Shown: piece by piece, positions 51,633 to 60,230 of the stretch
Layout of the letters: the number at the start of each line of letters is the position of its first letter
Position numbering within the stretch: the stretch's first letter is position 1
NCBI RefSeq assembly: GCF_038002165.1
Contig: NZ_JBBOBR010000001.1
Coordinates: 2,914,001 to 2,978,000, forward strand
DNA from: Cytobacillus sp. FSL H8-0458
GTDB lineage: Bacteria; Bacillota; Bacilli; Bacillales; Cytobacillaceae
Direction of reading: 5' to 3'
Length of the DNA stretch: 64,000 nt
Notes under the pieces: model-generated
What the model saw: only the letters and a program-made list of their open reading frames with translations
Told to the model about the DNA's origin: nothing
Databases searched by the model: none
Translations under genes and position numbers: made by a program

Positions 51633-53127
51633 GTTTATTAAATAGCTCTTTTAATATTTTCAATTTCTCATCTGCATAATGTTCAAAACTGTCATTATAC
51701 GATTTTGGATCCTTCGGGTTTGCAAAATGAGTGATTTTTCCTGTCTCGGGATCAATGAACTTACTGGAAGCCCCGCAGCCAAGCCCGATAATTGTCTGCT
51801 GTTCTTCCATTATCATGATGTTATAGATGCTTTCCTGATTTGGAAGGGCATAACCGACATTTTCAAGATTGCCGAGAATATTTTTCTGACGGTAAAGATA
51901 ATAAGGATAGTAGTTATGCTCTTTTGTCCAATCCTCAGCCATATCCATCATTTTTTCAATTTCTTCCCGGTCAGCAACTTTATATTTTTGCTTGTTCTTT
52001 GTCATTTCCGAAGCTCGTTTAAAAGATAAAGTATGAACTGTAAGGGATTCCGGCATTAATTTCTCTGTTTCATCCAGAGTATGCGCAAATTCCCGCACTC
52101 CTTCTCCAGGCAGTCCAATGATCAAATCCATATTGATGTTGTTCATCCCCATATTACGGGCCAAATGGAATTTATCCACGGTTTCTTCTACTGTATGGTG
52201 ACGGCCTATTGCTTTCAAGGTCTCCTGAATATAGGACTGAGGATTGATGCTGATACGATCAATATTCCATTTTTTCAGCACTTCAAGCTTTTCAGGTGTG
52301 ATCGTATCAGGACGGCCTGCTTCCACAGTGACCTCTCTAATGTTTTCTACATCTGGAAAAGATTCATACATTTCCTCATAAAGCATATCCATCTCTTCTG
52401 CCGTAATGCTTGTCGGAGTCCCTCCACCATAATAGACAGTAGTGATTTTTACATTATTTTCTTTCAGCCAATTACCAATTTTGCGCATTTCAAAATGAAG
52501 GCCGCCAAGAAATGAGTTAACAGAACCCTGCCTGCCATTAATTGCATATGCGGGAAAAGTACAATACGCGCACTTTGTCGGGCAGAAAGGAATGCCAATA
52601 TATATGCTTACCTCATTTTTCAAGTCATAAAGATCTGGCACAACAGCAAGCTGCCGGTCTACAATATTCTGCATAAGCTGGATTTTTTCATCTGTAATCA
52701 AGTACTCCTCCTTCAGCTGCTGATGAGCTTCCTGGAGAGGTGTCTGATTCTGCATGGCACGGTGAAGCAATTTTGTAGGACGTACCCCCGTTAGAATTCC
52801 CCACTTCTGGGTAATGCCCGTCCATTCCTGCAAAACAGTCAGATATACATGTGATACAGCATTCTTCACTTGTTTAAAATTCTCTTTTTCTGACTCAGCC
52901 GGAACGAAATTTTTTTCAAAATTGGCTGTAAGATGTCTGCTGTCTTTATCAGTAAGCTCTGCAGCAGCTTTAATGTGTTGTCCTCGCTCAATCTGAAAAG
53001 AAATTGTCAGATCTGCTGCAGAATTCTCACCCAGCACCACTTCACATTCTTCAAAAAAGAGGTTCCCAATCAGCCGAAGCGGCCGATGGAATCGTTCATC
53101 CTGTATGCCTAAAATTGAAATGTTCAA
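51613..53127 (-). CDS. hemZ: Coproporphyrinogen III dehydrogenase-like radical SAM protein HemZ
   Basis: 504 residues from a TTG at 53127 (a GTG at 53136 is the alternative; AAAGGTGA suits the TTG). The radical SAM CxxxCxxC is C182-P-T-K-C186-A-Y-C189, followed by YYGGGTPTSITAEEMD and VEAGRPDTITPEKL. It is the HemN-like enzyme HemZ proposed to work under low oxygen. Located near yhaR and yhaX as in B. subtilis. It lies 34 kb from hemEHY, providing an oxygen-independent route parallel to the HemY oxidation in the operon. Confidence 0.9.
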   Translation of the reverse strand: MNISILGIQDERFHRPLRLIGNLFFEECEVVLGENSAADLTISFQIERGQHIKAAAELTDKDSRHLTANFEKNFVPAESEKENFKQVKNAVSHVYLTVLQEWTGITQKWGILTGVRPTKLLHRAMQNQTPLQEAHQQLKEEYLITDEKIQLMQNIVDRQLAVVPDLYDLKNEVSIYIGIPFCPTKCAYCTFPAYAINGRQGSVNSFLGGLHFEMRKIGNWLKENNVKITTVYYGGGTPTSITAEEMDMLYEEMYESFPDVENIREVTVEAGRPDTITPEKLEVLKKWNIDRISINPQSYIQETLKAIGRHHTVEETVDKFHLARNMGMNNINMDLIIGLPGEGVREFAHTLDETEKLMPESLTVHTLSFKRASEMTKNKQKYKVADREEIEKMMDMAEDWTKEHNYYPYYLYRQKNILGNLENVGYALPNQESIYNIMIMEEQQTIIGLGCGASSKFIDPETGKITHFANPKDPKSYNDSFEHYADEKLKILKELFNKHESLAE

Positions 53128-53333
53128 ATCTATCACCTTTTTTTAGAAAATATAATAATCTGCCGGTGTTTCATCTCACTGATGGCAGCTGCAGAGTCTT
53201 TATAATTGATGTTGACAAACTCCTTTTAGTGTACAGAAATGGGGAAACAAGGTCAATATCAGGGAAGTGAATACTTTGGATCGCTTTATTTAATTCACTC
53301 TTTTTCTATCTTTCTCTTTATCCATTGCCCTAA

Positions 53334-53375
53334 ATCAAAAAAGAGAGCCGATCTGCCTGACCGACTCTCTTTCAT
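53334..53375 (-). terminator. Terminator of yhaX
   Basis: AAAGAGAGCCG and CGACTCTCTTT pair across a 10-nt loop; the minus strand continues TTTTTTGATT. Confidence 0.75.
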
Positions 53376-53381
53376 TCAATT

Positions 53382-54248
53382 TTATTTTAACAGATTCATT
53401 TTCTTCAGGAAGTCAATTGGATGCTGTTTGCGGAAATGTTCTTTAACCATGTAGCTTACACCGCTCTGGTCATTAGATCGTGTCAGCCAGTCTGCTGCCT
53501 TTTTTACATCTGCCGGGGCATTGCCCATTGCCACACCCAGACCGGCGGCTTCAATCATTTCCAGATCATCTTCAGAATCTCCTATGACGACCATTTGGTT
53601 TCTGGAAATTCCAAGATGTTCACATAAATAAAGCAAACCATTCAGCTTTGAAACTCCTGAAGGAACAATGTCCATCCTCAGATCATTCAGTTTAATGACT
53701 TCTACATTTTCAAACATGCCCCAAATGGCTGTCTTAGCATCCTCAAGGTCTTCTTTATCTTCAAAGTACACTTCAATTTTCGGCGGTGTGACCGGCTCAT
53801 CTAATATGGTGTCACTTAATGAATCCACAAATTGCTGGGAAAAAAAAATGGGATCGCCGGTTGTAAAAACAGTTTTAGCAAGCATATTGGTATTGAGCTT
53901 CGTTTTGTTGGCAAGGGAATATTTTTCGTGCACCAGCCTGATTTGACAGGTAAAGCCTTCAAGCAGGCGCACGATTTCAAACGTTTCATCTTCCTGAATC
54001 CTTTTTACAAATATCGGTTTTTCCTGGGAGGCTGCAATATATGCCCCCCTGTGTGTGACCAGCAAAGAATTGATTTTCAATGCTTTAGCCACTTTTTTCG
54101 CGGATGGAAAGCTTCTGGAAGTGACAAGTGTTACATAAATTCCCTTTTGCTGAACATATTCTATCGCTTCTTTTGTTGATTTATGAAGTCTTCCATTTGA
54201 TTGGAGTAGTGTTCCGTCTATGTTTAAAGCAAGCATTCTGTATATCAT
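53382..54248 (-). CDS. yhaX: Cof-type HAD-IIB family hydrolase YhaX
   Basis: 288-residue HAD phosphatase. Motif I is ALNIDGTLLQSNGR (here N-I-D replaces the usual D-x-D: the first nucleophile Asp is Asn in LNIDGTL), motif II SRSF region TLVTSRSFPSAK, motif III K near SKLNGLL, motif IV VIGDSEDDLEMIEAAG. The cap is of the Cof type. Acts on sugar phosphates or nucleotides in relatives. The Asn at the first Asp position makes catalysis questionable. GGGGCAAATTGG upstream of the ATG. Confidence 0.85.
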   Translation of the reverse strand: MIYRMLALNIDGTLLQSNGRLHKSTKEAIEYVQQKGIYVTLVTSRSFPSAKKVAKALKINSLLVTHRGAYIAASQEKPIFVKRIQEDETFEIVRLLEGFTCQIRLVHEKYSLANKTKLNTNMLAKTVFTTGDPIFFSQQFVDSLSDTILDEPVTPPKIEVYFEDKEDLEDAKTAIWGMFENVEVIKLNDLRMDIVPSGVSKLNGLLYLCEHLGISRNQMVVIGDSEDDLEMIEAAGLGVAMGNAPADVKKAADWLTRSNDQSGVSYMVKEHFRKQHPIDFLKKMNLLK

Positions 54249-54477
54249 CCAATTTGCCCCCTATTCTCGGTGTAAAATTGTCCTATTACACTTTTATGAA
54301 GGAAAGGACTTGATTAGAACATAACATGGACAATGCGGAAATATTTTCATAGCTTACTGCTTAATGACGGCTATTGTCTGATTTTCCGATCATTTGATAT
54401 AAAAAATGATAAATTATTCATTTACATTTTGTTTGCTCCGTATTAAGATGGAGTCATTAAAACTGCATATCAAAGTT
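54249..54477. other. Gap between yhaX and the TPP riboswitch
   Basis: AT-rich region with the divergent promoters of yhaX and the thiamine operon; TATTAAGAT near 54451-54459 could be part of the -10 for the riboswitch transcript. I see no gene here. Confidence 0.4.
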
Positions 54478-54567
54478 TTGCACTAGGGGAGCTTTTTGGC
54501 TGAGAAGAACAATCCGTTCTGACTCTTATCACCCGATCTGGATAATACCAGCGTGGGGAAGTGCAGG
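54478..54567 (+). ncRNA. TPP riboswitch (THI element)
   Basis: Conserved parts in order: AGGGGAGC, then GGCTGAGAAG (pyrimidine sensor helix), then CCCGATCTGGATAATACCAG with the pyrophosphate-binding GCGTGGGGAAG. The outer P1 stem pairs TGCAC (54479-54483) with GTGCA (54561-54565). It binds thiamine pyrophosphate and is followed by a terminator, giving an off-switch for ykoFEDC when thiamine is plentiful. The CACCCGATCTGG differs slightly from the usual AACCTGATCTGG. Confidence 0.93.
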
Positions 54568-54602
54568 TGAACGGCTATCATTTATAGTGTATTGATAACA
54601 TT

Positions 54603-54642
54603 CAACTGCATTTCCTTATGGGAATGCAGTTTTTTATTTTCA
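54603..54642 (+). terminator. Riboswitch-controlled terminator
   Basis: AACTGCATT (54604-54612) and AATGCAGTT (54623-54631), then TTTTTATTTTC. Its 5' arm CTGCATTTCC (54606-54615) can pair instead with GGAAGTGCAG (54557-54566) at the end of the riboswitch, giving an antiterminator. Confidence 0.85.
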
Positions 54643-54691
54643 TTAGGCTCTTTTCGTATAAATTGTTGTTTTTGGCATATTAATGTTGTCC

Positions 54692-54879
54692 GTTGATTTC
54701 CGCTCCAGGCTGCTCGCTTTCCGCGGGGCGGGCGGTGAGCCTCCTCGACGCTTCGCGTCTGCGGGGTCTCACCTGTCCCGCAACTCCCGCAGGAGGTTGA
54801 ATAAGCTTCCTCGGAAAACACCGCACGAAGAAAATGCGAATGCATTTTTGAGAATCTCGCACCTTCCGCTCCAATCAAC
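54692..54879. repeat. Second dispersed repeat type, in the ykoF leader (about 188 bp)
   Basis: GC-rich segment with ends GTTGATTTCCGCTCC (54692-54706) and CCGCTCCAATCAAC, so the terminal GTTGATT/AATCAAC are inverted. Interior contains CGCTTTCCGCGGGGCGGG and GCGGGGTCTCACC. The block matches a repeat I recall as common in Bacillaceae genomes. Here an additional stretch of about 59 bp (54798-54856) seems to break its right part. Not protein coding. Confidence 0.75.
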
Positions 54880-54955
54880 TCAGTAAATAAGATACAAAAA
54901 GCAACAACTTTGCGAAAATAGCCTTTCATTAAAACTTAAATAGGAGGATGAAAAA

Positions 54956-55561
54956 ATGCAGGAAAATTTTCTATGCGGAACAAGTGAAATTACAGGGTGC
55001 AGGTTTTCGATTTACCCCATGACTGACAGGTTTGCTGATGTTATTTTATCAGCTCTAAAAGAAGTGGACACGAGCAAGGTATGGATGGAAACAGATGATG
55101 TGAGCACCTGTGTGCGAGGCAGATCTAATCATGTTTTCGATGTGGTCAAAGCTATTTATCTTGAAACAGTTAAGCATGGAGACCATGTAGTATTTAACGG
55201 CACTTTTTCAAATGGATGTCCCGGTGATACTGCAGGAGATGCTTATCTTGCTGAGAATGAGGAACGGGCAAATGAAGAATCAGCAGCAGGGATCAGCCAG
55301 GAAGTCGCGGTCCAGTTCGCCCTTTATCCGATGGGGATTCCTGATTACATGAATGTCATTATGGACCAGGTCGAGCTTGCAAAGAATCAGGGAACTTTTA
55401 CTAAAGGGGTGCATTATGCTTCAAGATTAGATGGGGATGCACACTCTGTTTTTAAAACACTTGAGGATGCTTTTGAAAACTGTAAGAAAAGCAATTCTGC
55501 GCATATTGTTATGACGGTGAATATGTCTGCCAATAGTCCATCCAAAAAGGAGACTGAATAA
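54956..55561 (+). CDS. ykoF: Thiamine/HMP-binding protein YkoF
   Basis: 201 residues, made of two similar ferredoxin-like halves (about 8-90 and 115-198): GCRFSIYPMTDRFADVILSA and VAVQFALYPMGIPDYMNVIM show the internal duplication. B. subtilis YkoF binds thiamine and hydroxymethylpyrimidine. AGGAGG is 8 nt before the ATG. First gene of ykoFEDC, under the TPP riboswitch 390 bp upstream, with a repeat element lying in the leader. Ends with an acidic-lysine tail. Confidence 0.92.
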   Translation: MQENFLCGTSEITGCRFSIYPMTDRFADVILSALKEVDTSKVWMETDDVSTCVRGRSNHVFDVVKAIYLETVKHGDHVVFNGTFSNGCPGDTAGDAYLAENEERANEESAAGISQEVAVQFALYPMGIPDYMNVIMDQVELAKNQGTFTKGVHYASRLDGDAHSVFKTLEDAFENCKKSNSAHIVMTVNMSANSPSKKETE

Positions 55562-55562
55562 T

Positions 55563-56159
55563 ATGCTTGAAAAGTGGAAGCTTCGTGAAGTCATTGTTTT
55601 GTCTGTACTCGCTGTCGTGTTTGCAGTTGTATACCTGGTATTCATGCAATTTGGCAACGTGCTATATGCAATGTTCGGCTTAATTGGCTATGATCTTATT
55701 TTTGGCATTTGGTTTATTGTTTCAATTCTCGCAGCGTACATAATCAGAAAACCCGGGGCAGCTTTCTTATCGGAAACCATCGCTGCAGCGATTGAAGTCA
55801 TGATCGGCAATGCAGTCGGTCCCCGCCTGATTTTGTCTGGCATGATTCAGGGGATTGGAGCGGAAGCTGTTTTTGCGGCCGCGAAATGGAATAATTACCG
55901 GACATGGGTGTTAATTGCTGCCGGCATGGGCTCTTCTGTTACAAGCTTTATTTGGGGCTACTTCATTTCCGGCTATGCGGCCCTCTCACCCGGTTATGTA
56001 ACTGCTATGTTTTTTGTGAGGCTGATCAGCGGTGCTTTACTAGCTGGATTGCTGGGCAAATGGCTGAGCGAAAGCCTTGCAAAAACTGGGGCATTAAACA
56101 GCTTTCCTATTGGAAAAGAGCTGAAAAGGGGAAAATCGGAAAATGGCATTACAGCATAA
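55563..56159 (+). CDS. ykoE: ECF transporter S component YkoE (thiamine precursor)
   Basis: 198-residue membrane protein, about six hydrophobic segments. Conserved portion LIGYDLIFGIWFIVSILAAYI and ETIAAAIEVMIGNAVGPRLILSGMIQGIGAEAVFAA is typical of YkoE. It is the substrate-specific membrane subunit of an energy-coupling factor transporter for hydroxymethylpyrimidine. One bp after the ykoF stop; its end overlaps the ykoD start by 17 bp. Confidence 0.92.
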   Translation: MLEKWKLREVIVLSVLAVVFAVVYLVFMQFGNVLYAMFGLIGYDLIFGIWFIVSILAAYIIRKPGAAFLSETIAAAIEVMIGNAVGPRLILSGMIQGIGAEAVFAAAKWNNYRTWVLIAAGMGSSVTSFIWGYFISGYAALSPGYVTAMFFVRLISGALLAGLLGKWLSESLAKTGALNSFPIGKELKRGKSENGITA

Positions 56160-57843
56160 CCGGCACATATTAAAAACTGAACAGCTTTCCTTCAGATATG
56201 AAGATGTGGAGAAACCTATCTTTAAAAATGTGCAATTCAGCCTTTATCCAGGGGAAGCAGTGCTACTATTGGGCCCCAGCGGATCGGGAAAAAGCACACT
56301 AGCTTTCTGCTTAAATAAATTGTATCCGGAGGCCGTTGATGGCGAATTGGATGGGAGCATTTTATTCAAGGGAAGGAGACTGGAGGAATTCGGCCCTGGT
56401 GAAATTAATCAGCACATTGGGATTGTATTTCAGGACCCTGAAAGCCAATTTTGCATGACCACAGTCGAGGATGAGCTGGCATTTGGACTTGAGAATTTGA
56501 AAACGCCGCATGAAGAAATCGAGAGTAAGATTGATGAAGCATTGGAGCTTGTTCATCTTTTGCCATATAAACATGCCCCAATCCACAGCCTTTCCGGGGG
56601 CCAAAAGCAAAAGCTTGCACTGGCATGTGTTTTATCATTAAAACCGGATATCCTGATTTTGGACGAACCGACAGCAAATCTGGACCCGGCTTCAAGCTAT
56701 GAACTTACTCGCATCATCAAAGAGCTTAAAGAGAACCTGGCATTTTCCCTTCTAATAATTGAGCACAAGCTGGATGATTGGATTGATTTGACCGACCGCT
56801 GTGTGGTCTTAAACAGGGAAGGCGAAATTTTATTTAATGGAAGCACTGCAGAATGCTTTAATCAATATGCAGAAGAACTTCTGCTTGAGGGCATCTGGCT
56901 GCCAAGCGCGGTTAAAGCCGGCCTATCTGGAAAAAAAGCAGGTATTTACAAAGGGGAAAAACTCCCGTTGACTGATCGGGAATTAATCGCCGGATTTGCA
57001 AATCCCTTTGGTGCACTTAAGATTTTAGACAACAGGAAAAACAAACACCAAGCCCCTGAAGAGCAGATCATCCTATCAGCAGAGAATCTATCCTTTAATA
57101 AAGCTGGTAAGGACTTGCTAAAAAATATTAGTTTTTCTGTAAAAAAAGGCGAATTTGTGGTAATTGCCGGTTCAAACGGATCAGGAAAAACAACGCTTTC
57201 CAGACTGCTGGCTGGCCTATATACCCCTTCCAAAGGCAAAATTCTATTTTATGACCGCCCCCTTTCCCAATGGAAGGAGCAGGAGTTAAGACAGAAATCA
57301 AGTTACGTTTTTCAAAATCCCGAACACCAATTTATTGCAGATTCTGTCTATGATGAAATTGCCTTCAGTTTAAAAATACAGCAGATTCCTGATGCCGATA
57401 TTCAAAAAACAGTTCAGGCTGCTCTGCTTCAAGTGGACTTGCTCCAATGTGCTGACATGCATCCTTTTTCCTTAAGCCAGGGACAAAAGCGGCGGCTAAG
57501 TGTGGCATCGATGCTTGTGAATGACCAGGACCTGCTCCTCCTTGATGAGCCGACATTTGGACAGGATGCCAGGACGTCAGGGGAGCTTATGATGCTATTG
57601 GAAACAAAGATCCAAAGCCGAGGTTCAGTGGTGATGATCACACATGACATGGAAATCCTTCATTCCTATGCGGACAAAGTAATTGTTCTTTCAGAAGGAG
57701 AGAAGATCTACGACGGTTTGCCTGATGCATTATGGAAGAAAGATGAGATTATGAAGGTTGCTTCCCTAAAGGTTCCTTACATAGAAAAGCTAAGGAATAA
57801 TATCGGTTCCATTGCAGGGAGGGAAAAGCTTGCTCTTACATGA
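56143..57843 (+). CDS. ykoD: ECF transporter duplicated ATPase YkoD
   Basis: 566 residues with two fused ABC domains. First: Walker A GPSGSGKST, SLSGGQKQKLALA, ILILDEPTANLDP (about 20-250). Second: GSNGSGKTT, FSLSQGQKRRLSVA, LLLLDEPTFGQDA (about 310-540). This is the energising pair of the thiamine-precursor transporter. The start at 56143 overlaps ykoE; no obvious independent ribosome-binding site, so coupling is likely. Confidence 0.93.
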   Translation: MALQHNRHILKTEQLSFRYEDVEKPIFKNVQFSLYPGEAVLLLGPSGSGKSTLAFCLNKLYPEAVDGELDGSILFKGRRLEEFGPGEINQHIGIVFQDPESQFCMTTVEDELAFGLENLKTPHEEIESKIDEALELVHLLPYKHAPIHSLSGGQKQKLALACVLSLKPDILILDEPTANLDPASSYELTRIIKELKENLAFSLLIIEHKLDDWIDLTDRCVVLNREGEILFNGSTAECFNQYAEELLLEGIWLPSAVKAGLSGKKAGIYKGEKLPLTDRELIAGFANPFGALKILDNRKNKHQAPEEQIILSAENLSFNKAGKDLLKNISFSVKKGEFVVIAGSNGSGKTTLSRLLAGLYTPSKGKILFYDRPLSQWKEQELRQKSSYVFQNPEHQFIADSVYDEIAFSLKIQQIPDADIQKTVQAALLQVDLLQCADMHPFSLSQGQKRRLSVASMLVNDQDLLLLDEPTFGQDARTSGELMMLLETKIQSRGSVVMITHDMEILHSYADKVIVLSEGEKIYDGLPDALWKKDEIMKVASLKVPYIEKLRNNIGSIAGREKLALT

Positions 57844-58609
57844 ATTTAACCCAAGCATTAAAGCATTCACTGTCATAGTCTGTGTGTTAATTCTATCGGT
57901 TTTCTTTGATCCGGTTACACCTTTTCTGACCTTAGTGATAACTGCAGCAGCCACCTTTATTTTTGGTAGAGTTTCATTCAAAAGATGGATTCTGCTTTTC
58001 TCGCCATTTGTCTTCATGGCTGCAATATATATTTGGTCGGCTTTGATTTTTTCTAAAGCGATTGAAGGAGAAACCATATTATGGGCATGGGGGATCTTCA
58101 CATTGACTGAGGAGGGCTTTTTGCGTGCCCTCTCCCTTGGAATGAGGATTTTAAGCTTTACCTCTCTGTCCCTTCTGTTCATTTTAACAACAAAGCCGAC
58201 AGAATTTCTGCTGAGTTTAATGCAGCAATGCCGGCTCTCTCCAAAGCTTGCATATGGAATTATGGCAGGCTATCGGTTCCTGCCATTAATGAAAGAAGAG
58301 TTTGAGATTATCCGAAGCGCACACCGGATCAGGGGAGTACCCAAAGCCCGGACACTCCCGGGAAAAATGGCAGAGCTTAAGAGGTATACAGTTCCCCTCC
58401 TTGCCGGAGCGATCCGTAAAGCTGAGAGGACGGCCATGGCAATGGAATCAAAAGGGTTTACCGGAGATAAAAACCGGGATTTTTATCATAAAGTCCCGGT
58501 TTCATGGAAAGATTGGGCATATTTTGCCTTGTTTATCGGCGCAGTACTGGTCAGTGCCTATATTTCATGGCTTTTCGGGTTTCTGAAGCTTTATAATGGC
58601 GAACTTTAG
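57830..58609 (+). CDS. ykoC: ECF transporter T component YkoC
   Basis: 259 residues from the TTG at 57830, with GGGAGGG 7-9 nt upstream; a TTG at 57812 lies before that site. Membrane protein of the CbiQ/EcfT family with about five hydrophobic segments and the cytoplasmic coupling motifs RSAHRIRGVPKARTLPGK and RKAERTAMAMESKGFTGD. It links the YkoD ATPases to YkoE. Overlaps the ykoD end by 14 bp. Last gene of the operon. Confidence 0.9.
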   Translation: MLLHEFNPSIKAFTVIVCVLILSVFFDPVTPFLTLVITAAATFIFGRVSFKRWILLFSPFVFMAAIYIWSALIFSKAIEGETILWAWGIFTLTEEGFLRALSLGMRILSFTSLSLLFILTTKPTEFLLSLMQQCRLSPKLAYGIMAGYRFLPLMKEEFEIIRSAHRIRGVPKARTLPGKMAELKRYTVPLLAGAIRKAERTAMAMESKGFTGDKNRDFYHKVPVSWKDWAYFALFIGAVLVSAYISWLFGFLKLYNGEL

Positions 58610-58646
58610 CAGGCGATTCTTGACTTCTGAGCGGATAGCATCTTTT

Positions 58647-58730
58647 TATGTGCGGAAAGAGCAATTTTGTGTGGGCATAAATTTTTTTCTGTGCGTTTAT
58701 TTCCAATTTATGTACGCAAAGACTCTTACC
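58647..58730. repeat. Degenerate tandem 19-22 bp units after ykoC
   Basis: Four imperfect units starting around 58647, 58668, 58690 and 58709, each of the form (T)ATGTGCG..AAA..AATTT (for example TATGTGCGGAAAGAGCAATT, TGTGCGTTTATTTCCAATT, TATGTACGCAAAGACTC). No gene. Lies between ykoC and the SASP promoter. Confidence 0.6.
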
Positions 58731-58778
58731 CGCATTTTCAGAATCGGTAAATTACCATAAAACACCATAAATAACTAT

Positions 58779-58808
58779 GAATAAATCTTATTTACTCTCC
58801 TAATGCTA
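58779..58808 (+). promoter_or_regulatory. SigG-like promoter of the SASP gene
   Basis: GAATA (58779-58783), 18-bp spacer, AATGCTA (58802-58808), matching 6 of 7 positions of the SigG -10 consensus CATNMTA. Fits forespore expression of small acid-soluble proteins. Confidence 0.6.
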
Positions 58809-58851
58809 TAATTGTAACAATCAAGAAAACTACACCAAGGAGATGATTTAC

Positions 58852-59052
58852 ATGGCAAGAAACAGCAATTCTAATCAGCTTTTAGTATCAGGAGTCAGTC
58901 AGGCAATTGATCAAATGAAGTATGAAATTGCAACAGAATTCGGTGTGAACCTTGGCCCGGAAACATCTTCAAGAGCAAATGGATCAGTAGGCGGAGAAAT
59001 TACGAAGCGCCTTGTGCAAATGGCTGAGCAGCAGCTTGGCGGAGCACGCTAG
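58852..59052 (+). CDS. Alpha/beta-type small acid-soluble spore protein
   Basis: 66 residues starting [20 protein letters not shown]. The Gpr protease cleavage region [12 protein letters not shown] and the conserved [19 protein letters not shown] identify an alpha/beta-type SASP, which coats forespore DNA in the A-like form and protects it from UV. AAGGAGATG before the ATG at 58852; the ATG at 58843 overlaps that site. Ends in GGAR. In B. subtilis sspB lies in this neighbourhood. Made in the developing forespore, with a SigG-like promoter upstream. Confidence 0.95.
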   Translation: MARNSNSNQLLVSGVSQAIDQMKYEIATEFGVNLGPETSSRANGSVGGEITKRLVQMAEQQLGGAR

Positions 59053-59081
59053 TCCTTCAACGAAATCATCGTAAAATAAAA

Positions 59082-59118
59082 TGCCGCTTCCAGCCCAATC
59101 CTGGAAGCGGTTTTTTAC
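59082..59118. terminator. Bidirectional terminator after the SASP gene
   Basis: CCGCTTCCAG (59084-59093) and CTGGAAGCGG (59101-59110), then TTTTTTACCC. Confidence 0.85.
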
Positions 59119-59119
59119 C

Positions 59120-59644
59120 CTATTTAAGCATACTCAATATATCTTCCACTGCCTCAGAAAGTGATAAGGCCTGTATATCTGCACTTGTTGGATCAGAGCC
59201 TATAAAAACAGTTTTACACCCAGCCTTCTTGCCTGCCTCAATGTCGCGCTCATGATCGCCTACCATGACGCTTCTAGACAAATCAAGATTGTGCCTTTCG
59301 GACAAATCCATCAGCATGCCTGCATTTGGCTTGCGGCATTCACAGCCTGCTTTCGGCTTATGAGGACAATAGGCGACCTCTTTAATATGTCCGCCTTTTT
59401 CTGCGACAAGCTCCTGCAGCCTTTCATGAATTCTCTTTAGCTCCCTTTCTTTCAAAAAACCGAGTCCCACGCCGCCCTGATTGGTCACAACGAAAATTTC
59501 ATATCCGGCTTTGGTCAGTTCTGCCACAGCTTCTGCTGCCCCTTCCAGTAAATATAACTGCTCAGGGTTGTTTACGAATTTTACCCTTTCTGATAAAACC
59601 TCATTTAAAACGCCGTCCCGGTCCAGAAAAATGGCTTTTTTCAC
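59120..59644 (-). CDS. HAD-IIIA phosphatase (GmhB/HisB-N-like)
   Basis: 174-residue HAD phosphatase, MKKAIFLDRDGVLNEVLSE (motif I DRDGVLN), FVVTNQGGVG (motif II), and VGDHERDIEAGKKAG (motif IV). A four-Cys zinc-type loop CPHKPKAGCECRKP, as in D-glycero-beta-D-manno-heptose-1,7-bisphosphate phosphatase, is complete (C, H, C, C ligands). The substrate in Gram-positives is uncertain; other sugar bisphosphates are possible. Start has GAAAGGGGCAG upstream. Convergent with the SASP gene. Confidence 0.88.
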   Translation of the reverse strand: MKKAIFLDRDGVLNEVLSERVKFVNNPEQLYLLEGAAEAVAELTKAGYEIFVVTNQGGVGLGFLKERELKRIHERLQELVAEKGGHIKEVAYCPHKPKAGCECRKPNAGMLMDLSERHNLDLSRSVMVGDHERDIEAGKKAGCKTVFIGSDPTSADIQALSLSEAVEDILSMLK

Positions 59645-59734
59645 TGTACTGCCCCTTTCATTAAATCAATATCTATCATAAAGGTACCCATACCTTGTTC
59701 TGTTTAATATAGAAAAATGCTTTTTCTTATAAAA

Positions 59735-59766
59735 AAACTCCCGGAATCAATTTCCGGGAGTTTTCT
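59735..59766. terminator. Terminator of yheA
   Basis: ACTCCCGGAA (59737-59746) and TTCCGGGAGT (59752-59761), flanked by A- and T-runs. Confidence 0.82.
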
Positions 59767-59773
59767 GATGGTA

Positions 59774-60124
59774 TTATTCAGCTGCACCATAAAGGTCTTC
59801 AAGAGGCTTCATGATGATTTTGTTCATTTCTGCAATCATCATGCTCATGCGCTGTTCTGCTTCCATAAGCTTTGAGATCTGGGCGTGCTGCTGTACAAGT
59901 GCGACTGTCTTTTGAGCCTGTTCTACTTCTTCCTGTGTAATATCCTGGCCCATCATTTGTTTTTGCTGAAGTTCCATCTGGATTTTGCGGAAGTTATCAA
60001 ACATCGCTTTTGCAGACGGATCTGCATTCACATCATCATATGCTTGCTTTAGAGCCTTATATTCATTGCTTTCCCGCACTGCTTTTTCTAATTCATAGGC
60101 TGAATCATATAAATTTACTGCCAT
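59774..60124 (-). CDS. yheA: YlbF/YheA family regulator YheA
   Basis: 116-residue all-helical protein starting MAVNLYDSAYELEKAVRESN. The YlbF domain is characterised by the helix KALKQAYDDVNADPSAKAMFD and QMELQQKQMMGQDITQEEVEQ. YlbF relatives (YlbF, YmcA) work with YaaT in RNase Y-dependent mRNA processing; YheA itself is of unknown role. GGAGTG precedes the ATG at 60124. Downstream of yheB. Length agrees with B. subtilis YheA (about 117). Confidence 0.9.
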   Translation of the reverse strand: MAVNLYDSAYELEKAVRESNEYKALKQAYDDVNADPSAKAMFDNFRKIQMELQQKQMMGQDITQEEVEQAQKTVALVQQHAQISKLMEAEQRMSMMIAEMNKIIMKPLEDLYGAAE

Positions 60125-60230
60125 AAAAAACACTCCTTCCGATTCTTGTTCAAAATGGACAATTCACTCTCCGTTTCGAACATCCACTACACTATAACAA
60201 ACTATGACTGTAAACGCGAGACGATACCCT

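Noticed and set aside
54582..54929. Frames inside the GC-rich repeat in the ykoF leader (both strands)
   Set aside because: They arise from the repeat's base composition, overlap the riboswitch terminator and have no ribosome-binding site.
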